In this document: in pieces, positions 48,181 to 56,836 of the stretch
How positions within the stretch are numbered: position 1 is the first letter of the stretch
Layout of the letters: each line of letters begins with the position of its first letter
NCBI GenBank assembly: GCA_021234155.1
Contig: JAJEKV010000051.1
Span: forward strand, 4,776,698 to 4,840,697
DNA from: Isoetes taiwanensis
Lineage: Eukaryota; Streptophyta; Lycopodiopsida; Isoetales; Isoetaceae
Direction: 5' to 3'
Length of the DNA: 64,000 nt
Program-made: the position numbers and the translations under genes
Notes under the pieces: model-generated
Databases searched by the model: none
The model's input: the letters and a program-made list of their open reading frames with translations, nothing else
Told to the model about the DNA's origin: nothing

Positions 48181-48194
48181 TATCCGAGCACTCC

Positions 48195-48476
48195 AGGCTT
48201 CATGCCCTCATCTTGTATCTTGTTGAAGCACTGCAGGGCAAGAAGGCTCTTGCCATGTTGTGCATATCCTACATGTTTAAAAGAAAAGAAATGTTCTTGA
48301 AGCTTCTGAAAAAGGGTTGAGGGTTACGCTGCCTGCTTCTGCTACTGCTCTGTTAGAGAGAAAAAATCGTAGCCTTGCTCAGCTCAGAAGACCGCTCTTG
48401 CAATTTGTGCTTAAGATTTACACTCCATCGATTTATTTTCAGTAATGATAGAAGGCAGAGGAGAATACCCTGCCAT
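48195..48476 (-). pseudogene. PPR pseudogene, 5' fragment
   Basis: Directly beyond the LINE 5' end the minus strand reads GYAQHGKSLLALQCFNKIQD, then EGMKPGV, a PPR motif end. Further up, the frame is full of stops. An ATG near 48436 is followed by a stop after five codons. Only about one PPR repeat is left, so most of the N-terminal half of the gene is gone. Module C adjoins upstream. Confidence 0.8.
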
Positions 48477-48680
48477 ATTCATCAAATTCGAGCTTCGCTC
48501 TGCCATCCCAATTAACCGGTTGGAACATCCGCAATCCAGAAGGCAGGTGACCGCCAGTTTATAGGGGACAATGGGTTTGGAGCAGTCACCAGCATATCCT
48601 AGTTATATTCCAGCATATACCCAGGATATGCCACAAACCCACATAAACGAGGGTTTGCCCCCCTAGGGGCAACCCAAAAA
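48477..48680 (-). repeat. Upstream module, copy C
   Basis: Close to copy A over about 200 bp, including AGTCACCAGCATATCCT and the terminal hairpin plus AAAAA. It lies upstream of the PPR fragment, mirroring the positions of copies A and B. On the minus strand it contains a TATAAACTGG sequence that could act as a TATA box. Copies A and B have GTAAAT there. Confidence 0.85.
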
Positions 48681-48789
48681 TCATATACGATCCCTAAAGC
48701 ACATATATATACAAGAAATTTAATGCGTCCTACGGTGCATGTTCGAGTTTTAGCATGTTCCTACGTGCAAGTTCTTGTAAAAGAATCTC

Positions 48790-49460
48790 TTGAGAATACT
48801 CTAAATTCATAGATTCTCTAAGATTCTACCAAGGTTCTCTTTGAGGGTTCGTGAGCATTTCTCTAAATTATAAGATTCCCTCTAGATTCCATTAAATTTC
48901 CCTAGATTCTCCAAGATTCTACGAAGATCCCCTTAGATTCTCTTAGATTGATTTAAATTTTATCAGATTGCCCTTAGATTCAAAGAGTTCTATAAAGATT
49001 CCCTTAGATACTCTAAGATTTCATCAATATTTTCTTAGATCCCCTTAGATTTTATGAAGATTCCTTTAGATCCCCCAGATGTTAAAAGATCCCCTTAGGC
49101 TTGTAAATATTTTCCTAGATTCTCTTACATTTTTTAAGATTTTCTTACATTCTATTAGATTCTTCTGGATTCCTTTACACTCTAGAACTTTTTAGAACAT
49201 TCTAAGACTTTCTGGAGCATTCTAAAACTTTCAATATATTCTAGAACTTTCTGGAAGTATTTCCCTAGATTTCCTTACATTCCCGTAGATTCCCCTACAT
49301 TCTAGAACATTCTAAAACTTATTAGAACAATTTGGAACTTTTTGGAAGAATTTTCTTAGATCCCCCCTAGATTCTCTTATGTTCTAGAACTTTCTAGAAA
49401 ATTCTAGAACTTTCTAGAGCCTTCCAGAACAATCTAGAACCTTCTTGAACTAGCTAGAAT
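48790..49460. repeat. 10-bp-period degenerate satellite
   Basis: About 670 bp made of decamers such as AGATTCCCTT in the left half and ATTCTAGAAC / TTTCTGGAAC in the right half, keeping a 10-bp phase with few shifts. The unit drifts gradually from GATTC-type to CTAGAA-type. No coding frame crosses it. Confidence 0.85.
49382..49459. promoter_or_regulatory. Array of heat-shock-element-like pentamers
   Basis: Read in steps of five, the sequence alternates TTC and GAA: TTCTAGAA, TTCTAGAA, TTCTAGAA, TTCTAGAG, TTCCAGAA, ATCTAGAA, TTCTTGAA, AGCTAGAA. That is 16 alternating units, 13 of them exact. The heat-shock factor consensus is alternating nGAAn/nTTCn, with three units normally enough for a trimer. 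Whether it is bound, and what it would drive, is unknown. The tRNA-like promoter begins 72 bp further right. Confidence 0.7.
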
Positions 49461-49530
49461 ATTATAGTCTATTTTATCTTAATGGAACATTACCCTTAAG
49501 TATATGTGAAACATAAATTATTCATGGAAT

Positions 49531-49602
49531 TAGTGCTTGGTTTAGTGGTTAGAATGGAGGGTTGTGGGGTCAATGGCCAGGGTTCGAATCCCCCACACAA
49601 CA
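49531..49602 (+). ncRNA. tRNA-like Pol III promoter (SINE head or tRNA relic)
   Basis: Box A-like TGGTTTAGTGGTTAGAA (49538-49554) and a perfect box B, GGTTCGAATCC (49581-49591), stand at tRNA spacing. The acceptor stem does not pair and the T-stem has two mismatches, so it is not a working tRNA gene. The downstream sequence has no poly-A that would close a typical SINE, though AAAAATTATAAAAG follows. Confidence 0.65.
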
Positions 49603-49689
49603 TAAAAATTATAAAAGCCTTTTCCTAATGAGCATTCAACTTGCGTAGGATCTTGGACCCGATCAAGGGTCGAGATCTCACGCAACATG

Positions 49690-50015
49690 AGCCATAGGAT
49701 CTATTACATATAATTCCAGGATGTGTCCCAAAGCAACGTGAGCCGTAGAATCTCGGATCGACGATCAGGATCAAATCAACCTGGACCGTAGGATCGCTTA
49801 CATATAAGCTACAAACAAACTCCCAAGCCATCTGGGCCGTACGATATGCCCCAAAGCCACGTGAGCCGTAGGATCTCGGACCGGCGGTCAGGATCAGATC
49901 AACCTGGACCGTAGGATCGTGTCTATACGGATTATATAAACTCCCAAGCCATCTGGGCCGTAGGATACATCCCAAAGCCACGTGAGCCGTGGGATCTCGA
50001 ATGGACGGTCGGATA
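49690..50015. repeat. Tandem repeat of ~130-bp GC-richer unit
   Basis: About 2.5 units share CCCAAAGCCACGTGAGCCGT, GGATCTCGGA, CGGTCAGGATCA, ATCAACCTGGACCGTAGGAT and AACTCCCAAGCCATCTGGGC. Copies are about 85-95 percent alike. Overlapping ORFs on the minus strand only reflect the repeat. CACGTG (G-box core) recurs in each unit. Confidence 0.9.
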
Positions 50016-50300
50016 AGCGCGACAAACATAAGAACATACATAGAGTAGATAGATAAAGCAAGCACACACGGTCCCTAAAGCACATACATAACAAAGCAAG
50101 CACACTTTCTTGAGGACCCGTGTGGTAAACACACAATGCACATACAAGAACTATGCAAGTAATCACAATGGCAAATGCTCCCTATCAATTAATAATATCA
50201 TGACAAGTAGGTTCAATTCCATCCAAGCTTCCTTTGATATTTTATTCTTTGTTGACTTTAGGATTAAGCTTGCTTTGATATTTTATATCCTTTGTTGATA

Positions 50301-50337
50301 CAAGAAACTTATCGCGGCGGCCTAGCGGCCGCCGCGA
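50301..50337 (-). mobile_element. Perfect 11-bp hairpin, Helitron-like end
   Basis: TCGCGGCGGCC (50312-50322), loop TAGC, then GGCCGCCGCGA (50327-50337): a perfect GC-only stem in an AT-rich background. On the minus strand it is followed by TAAGTTT, CTTG and T, the same layout (hairpin, 7-10 nt, CTTG, T) as at 28457 and 31233. Classic Helitrons have CTRR, so this is a candidate only. Confidence 0.4.
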
Positions 50338-51640
50338 ACGTTTCTCTTCCCCAACTCGTCTATACATGCTAGAACATGCAAAATTTGAACTGCATTTTGT
50401 TGCCTTGTGTTCGGTGCCCGCACATCAAGGCTGGAGCTTCCCCACAATTGAATTTTGGATTTAGTATTTGAAACTCGTTTAGATCTTTAAAATTTCAGTG
50501 CTCTCCAGGCCTTTGATTAAGGCTTCCCGTGAAAACTTCTAGTTGTTAAAGACGGCTGCCTACTGGGAACTCAGCATATTTTGATCATGACAACCACGGA
50601 CAAAGTATTTCGATAAATCAAATACATAGATTGTATTAGCACTTAAATCAAATGGATAGATTGTATTAGCTCCTATACCATTTTCCGTGCTCTAAATTCT
50701 TTTAATGCAACATGTATAACTGAGGTTTCTACATCATGAAATGCAAGAAATTCCAGAACAAACAGGAAATGGATGAGATTCCCTGAACACAAACATTCTT
50801 ACATACTGCAGAATGCTTGAAGCGTCTGCATGCACACACAATACCTACAATATTAAAATGGAAAATATGAACTAACACAATAGGCTCAGAAGCAAGAGAT
50901 AAAACACAAAAATATGCCACCATTTTGCCTCTGTAATGTATAAATCAAGGGCTTTACCTTCTGCCATAGAGCCCAAAACCTGTGCATTTATACTTGCTGA
51001 ATTAGGATGACATCGTGGCCATTAAGAACGGAAAATGAAACCAAAGACACATAAAGATGCTAGAGTTGTGCCAGACTATAACACCTGAAAGGCTCACCTG
51101 AAAATATTAAGAGATTGATTTCCCACAGAAATTTGGCAACTGACAGCGCATCTGAATTATGGTGGACCATCATTGTCAAAAAAGAAATAATCCCATCTGA
51201 AGTTCCACGGGCCAAAGAAAAACCCAAATTGGGTTCGTGCAAAAACCTTCACAATGTCTCAAATGTATCTGTCGAAAACGTTCTATAAGCTCATGGAAAA
51301 AGTTCTTGAATGCCACAAGTTTCGTTTAGATTTTAGATCTGACGGTCCTCACAATGCCACCTCAAATCGCGTATATTAATTGCAAACAATGATATGTGAT
51401 GAGGTGGCAGTTGCAAATATTAATTGCATTTAATGCCACATTGTGACATGGCAATAGGTGGGAAAAAAAAATCTATGTTTAGCCGCTGTCTAAATGACCT
51501 ATATTTTGCCACGTACATTAATCACATTTAATGCTACATGTGGGATGTCACTGTAATTTATTGTGACCTCGTAAAGTGGCATTATCTCACTTGCTATTTT
51601 TGTCTTTATTGTTTATTCTTTTCCAAAAGCTTTGATGTTA
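50338..51640. other. Intergenic stretch
   Basis: No supported gene. AT-rich. Repeated phrases include AAATCAAAT-GATAGATTGTATTAGC (50613-50670) and AATGCCACATG/TGACATGGCA variants near 51350-51560. Confidence 0.45.
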
Positions 51641-52499
51641 ATTGTTTTTAGGTTTCGAACAATTTCATTCTGTGCATGGCGGAGATGCTATACCGACGGT
51701 ATGCCAGAGCGTTTGGAGTGGATTCCTCCGCCCAACAGTTCTTTGGCTTAGCCAAGCCATTGTTTTGAGCTTCCCCTCTGCGAATTTGGATTCCAGCTGT
51801 GGATCCGTCAAACATTCTTTATCCTTCATTACCATCTTTGAGATGCTTGGGAAATAATCTTTGAGAAGTTTGAAATAATAGATTTTATTCCGAATGTTTT
51901 TTGTGGCCAAGGCGGCCAAGGTTCATGGTGATGGAGGAGTGGCAGAGCTTGGAACTGAAGCGCAAATCTGCTCCAAACGAAGTTGAGATCAGCATTTCGG
52001 TGGTCGCCGTAACAGCTCCAAGTTTAGGTTTGCGTCGAATGTCTCTGTACGCTCCAGTTTGTTTTTCAATGCTTTGCTATTTGCGGCCCTCTGTTTGCGA
52101 GGTTGCAGCATTTTAGATGATCTTCCTCATACTACGCTGGCAAATCCGAGTTGATCTTCTGAGCTTGCAATTTCCAGATGCCACTTATATTGCAAATGAA
52201 TAATCAGCTTCGTGCATTTTATAAGGAGAAGCGCAAGCCCAAGATCGAAATAGTTGAGAATCCGGCGCCTCTGCAGGGTGTTCAGGTTGATTTAGTCACT
52301 CCCAAGCCAGAATTTGAATCCCCTGTTTTGCCCCTTTTGGAGATAATTCTTGTTTGGTTCAATCCGGCGAGAGGTCGGTTTGGGGCGAAAATCTGGCCAT
52401 TTGTCAAGAAGCAAAGTCTCTGCAGGATCAATTTGACGCCCAGGAAGCAAAAACTTTGAAAGACCAATGCTCTGTTAAATGTAAGGAAGAATCTTTGTC

Positions 52500-52729
52500 T
52501 CATTCCGACAAATGACGAAGGGAGCGAACATGGCCAATTTAATGTGCATTTTCGAGGGGAAAGGTCATACCCATCAGGCAAATGGGCCGCAGAGATTAGG
52601 GATCCAAGGCAAAGGGCTGGGTTATGGCTTGAATCTTTTGCCACAGCGACGGAAGCCGCCATAGCTTACGACATAGCTGCTCGGCAGATCAAATTCGATG
52701 GCTGCAATGATTATGGCTGCAGCAAGTGA
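52500..52729 (+). pseudogene. AP2/ERF DNA-binding domain remnant
   Basis: AP2/ERF proteins are plant transcription factors that bind GCC or DRE boxes. The frame reads [40 protein letters not shown] and [17 protein letters not shown], then a stop, matching the full AP2 fold ([33 protein letters not shown]). The first strand (YRGVRQR) is altered to FRGERSY, and the end after the helix is short. Upstream open pieces (plus 51901-52116 and 52178-52459) share no known domain and may be broken N-terminal parts. No full ORF with a start was seen. Confidence 0.8.
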
Positions 52730-52884
52730 GCCTATATCGGATAGACTATTAATGGCCCTAGCCTATTTCTCTGTTTTTTGGTTATTTTTTTAAGGAAGTT
52801 TTACACGTGTCTCCTTCACAGATTTTCTTGGCGAAAAAATATTAGGTTCAAACAAAAAACCCAACTGCTTTATATATGTTTAGA

Positions 52885-53835
52885 TAAACATGTGTTTCTT
52901 GCATTACATTGGAAAATGAATTGCCCACCAACAATAGTTGCACCAAAAACAATGCTAAGAATTTACATCGACTTTATTTAAGACGCACAAATACCATATT
53001 CCTATTCCCAAACTCATACCTCCTCACCATTAAAGCACAAAAGCACATGACGTAACTAATACAACAATGCAAGTCTTACATGAAACTATAATTACATATA
53101 TACAATTCAAGGTATATATAAGTAGAAGATAAGGAATACTATAGAAAAATATACAACCCGTTTACCAAAGACGATATGCTAATGATCCTCAGGTCTTGTA
53201 AATACACACTCTCAAAGATTTAAATATATAACAACAAGAAGTCGTTTACCAAAGAACGATTTCTTAATCATCCCTACTTATGGGATTGGTAACCCATATA
53301 AATCTCATGATATGACCCTAGAACTTAGCAACATGGGAGATATTCCCATTCAAATGCCACGAGGAATAAACACGCGTTTCTTGCATCACAGTTGAAAATG
53401 GTGCCCACCAACAACAGTTGCACCACAAACAATGCTAAGAATTTACAACCACTTTAAGATGCACAAACACCATAATAGTATTCCGAAATTCATACCTCCT
53501 CGTGTTTGAAGCACATAAGATGCACAAACACCATGATAGAATTCCCAAATTTATACCTCGTCATGTTTGAAGCACAAAAGCACATGACATAACTAATACA
53601 ACAATACAAATTGTACACCAAACTGGTATACGTAGATTTTTGAAGGATATTATAGAAAAATATACAACCCGTTTAGATCATCCTTGATTCTTGTTAATAC
53701 ATACACTTCAAGATTTTAATATATAACAAAGTCCTTTACCAGAAAACGATTTCTTAATCATCCCTACTTATGGGATTGATGACCCATATAAATCTCAAGA
53801 TATGACCCTAGAACTTCGCAACATGGCCATGACAA
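52885..53835. repeat. Tandem duplication of a ~0.48-kb unit
   Basis: Unit 1 (about 52885-53365) and unit 2 (about 53366-53835) share GTTTCTTGCATTACA, CCCACCAACAA-AGTTGCACCA, AAACAATGCTAAGAATTTAC, AAGCACATGAC-TAACTAATAC, AAAAATATACAACCCGTTTA and TCATCCCTACTTATGGGATT, in that order. A short inner duplication (about 53455-53520 with 53516-53580) follows within unit 2. No coding capacity. Confidence 0.9.
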
Positions 53836-54048
53836 TCATGCACGCAACTTTGATATGGAATAAAAAACTTGATAGCAAAACATAAAAGCTATTCATGCAA
53901 AGAACGACATGGAAATCATAACGCAAATAACCTTGTACATCGCATTAATTAATGTAAGTTGGGCTAGATCTATAAGGCTATACATAATTTAGATAACTTC
54001 CAAAGGTCTCTGGCTAGCTTACGCTCAATAACAAAGGCCTTTTGTGTA

Positions 54049-56836
54049 TCAAAAAACAGGGCAACCATGAACATTGATGCCATGTGCAGTGGGGCATCTT
54101 GAAAGAGGGCACTGATCATACAACTGGGATCCCCACCAATTCAAATTCTTGTCCCGCCCGGTGAGCAAAACATAAGCTATCACAGTGAAAAAGGCCAAGC
54201 CTCCATCAAGGGCAGCAGATAAGATATAGTTATACCTCTTCCACCAACTCTTATGATACTTGAAAATGTAATAGTTGAAGATGAAACCCACCACAAACCA
54301 TGCATGATAATTTATGGTGCCTGCAGGGGGAATACTATTTGCTCCTGATATCAAGATAGGCATAATTATGAGCCTCAACCAATGCACTTGGGGATATTTC
54401 TTTGCTAAAAAGTAGACTGGAAATGGGGAAAGGAAACCAAAGAGGAAGCACCAGTTGAGTTGTTTATACAATCCCAGAGTTCCAAAGATCCGTTTCGGAC
54501 CTATTAAACCCCATATCACCGAGGCTCCATAAAAAATGGTATCCCCTGGACATGTCCATGGACTGTTGCTATTTGGACCAGGATTACAAATATCAGGAAC
54601 AGTCTCTAATAATAGCCATGCAGTTGCTAAATATGCTGTAGCTGCTACTATGGTCCCTACCAGCTGTAGTGCAACAAAACCAATCAGCTTCAAACAAAAC
54701 TCACTCTTTTTTATGGAGATGCTTTGTACCAAAGAATACCTGTGCTGTAAACATTGATCTTGGTGGAATCTTCATGTAATGTCCCAATTTAAAATCTCCC
54801 AAAAGACTTATAGCTTGACTCATGCTTATGTAGCCATATGTCTTAAAGCACACGTTGGCTATGGGCCTTCCTGGATACAAGTATCCAATGATGTACTCTG
54901 TTATAATATTTAATCCAGGTTGCTGCATTGAGAGAAGAAACGAAAAAGGTTTATGACTCCTTGGAGTTTTTATCTTATTTTACAAGTATCAATGTGTAGG
55001 AAAGGATTTATGTAAAGCTAGAAAATGATGTTTTAAAAACAGCAAAAAAAAGTTCTTCTGTACCTGGTTTGTGGTAGCAGTGATGATGCCAATTGGAAGT
55101 GTGAAGAAAAGGGAGATGAAAACAGCGAGCAACAAGCCCCACCATCTGAGTTGGAGTTGGTCATTGAAGAGTTCACATGCCACTATGGACACTAGTATGG
55201 TCCCCACTAAGAGCAAGAGGAACCACCAGTTGGGCACAGATTTATATTTCTGCATCAACCTCGTGTGTATATCAGGCTTTTCTTCTGCTAGAGCCGTTGT
55301 CGTCCGATTCCAAATGTCCCTGTTTCGCAATTTTCACATGACATTCGTGGCACATCATATGCTATGCAAAACTTTAAGTTTAAAAGTTAACTAACCTGCC
55401 ATGGAAGAGAAGAACGTGGGACAAGCTGGAGGCCAGAGTTGCAAATCCAATTCCATATGCAATAAGAAACATAACGCCAATATGCAACCTGCTGTAACCA
55501 TTGTATGCATTCACATCTAGCTGAAAATTGCTGTTTATTACTCTTGTCGTGTTGTATGGATGACCACCTGCATCGAACAATTTGCTAGAGAATACGGGGA
55601 ATTTTCTTGATCCATAGATGTCAAATTTCCAGTAGACCAGAGGAATAATTATATACAGTGTGATGGCATAGCCAACCATGGTGTTGGCAATAGCGAAAAA
55701 TGGGTATGCAAGAGGACTGCCCAAATAACCTGCGACAGTATTCCAGTCGAATGCTACAGCACCCAGGCCAAAACCATTGGTGCCAGAACCCAACTGTTGG
55801 GCAAGGACTGACTTTTTCCAAATGTAACAGACCCATGAAAAACAAGTCAGAGTTGGAAAGAGGAATCCTGGTAAGACCTGGTATGCAAATATGCCAACAA
55901 ATGCTAGCAGAAAAAATTGCAGTCTGGTGAGTCCTCCTTTTGGCCTTTCTTCACGCTCGTGAAGAGTCCTGCACGAGAAACACTCTCCTGATTTTTCTCT
56001 TCTTTCTTCTTTCTAGTTGGAAGTTGGATGAACAGACTAATTTAACTAACTGCTCACCAGAACAAAGAGACTTGCACCAGATTGGCAGGCCACCACATTT
56101 GCGCAGGCTCGATCAGAAACTTTCGAAATATTCCGGCAAATCCAAATCCTAAAATCTGCCATCATACAACATAGTGATGAAAAATCGTGCACTGCACGCA
56201 TGATTGGCTATGATTGGCGTGATTTGTAGATAATACCTGAGTCGTTAGGGTCACAAGCAGTCCAATGAAGAAATTAATTTCCCTTTTATAGAAGGCTTTC
56301 AAACTGGTGACGATATGCACAGCATAAACCCCGCCGGCTCCGGCATTTGCAAAAATAGTAATCAAAACGTGTTCCTTCACATTGAAAGGGCCGGGATTTA
56401 GAGAAAATTTCCAATTTGTACCGATCAATCGAACTTGTTTAGAAGGCAAAATTGCAGCCATGAAGCGGCCGATTGGAAGGGCCAAGATTTGAGCGGTAAC
56501 CGAAGATATGGTAAGGGGTTCTGCTCTGTAACCAAAGAACATATTTATGAAAGAAAGCACAATACAAGAAACCAGGCCAATAGTCCATGTTCTAAAAGTA
56601 AGCGCCGGAAGTGAAGGATCATCTGTATTCGGAACCGTCAGAGCAACCTCTTCAATGGGAGATTGCTCATCGTCTGCTGCAGATTCAAATTCTTGAAATT
56701 ACTAAAATCACTCCAAGAAACCAAATTTTATGCGGTAAAGTACAAGAAAGTCACAATTCTTGAGAGAAAACAGAGGCATACCGACAGATTTATCATCGGC
56801 GTTGCAAACATTTTCTGGCGCATCATCTGGAACCAT
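54049..56836 (-). CDS. Oligopeptide transporter, OPT family (copy 2), 7 exons
   Basis: Paralogue of the gene at 9.7-12.4 kb. Exons: 56782-56836, 56237-56676, 56058-56155, 55396-55968, 55064-55319, 54740-54922 and 54049-54663, all with GT/AG introns at the same positions and phases, giving about 739 residues. Motifs: [13 protein letters not shown] (NPG box), [36 protein letters not shown], the canonical [34 protein letters not shown]-like [12 protein letters not shown] and the C-terminal CPLSRCP / GCPVF. The start is the first ATG after an in-frame stop (MVPDDAPE). No lesions were seen. By eye, exon 5 differs at about 13 of 85 residues and exon 6 at 4 of 61 from copy 1. It likely transports peptides or glutathione-like molecules at the plasma membrane; substrate unknown. 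Confidence 0.94.

Larger units (their letters stand above)
42619..48194 (-). mobile_element. Near full-length L1-type LINE inserted in the PPR pseudogene
   Basis: The element 3' end is a T-rich run (42619-42634). The 5' end is at about 48194, just upstream of ORF1. It has ORF1, endonuclease, RT and zf-RVT in order. The flanking PPR codons read MKPGV on one side and YTFSS on the other, which would join without loss, so the insertion seems to lack a target-site duplication. It is a different subfamily from the copy at 22.6-26.4 kb (protein motifs similar, DNA well diverged). Confidence 0.93.

Noticed and set aside
49531-49602. Functional tRNA gene
   Set aside because: Box A and box B are present, but the acceptor stem fails to pair at six of seven positions and the T-stem has two mismatches.
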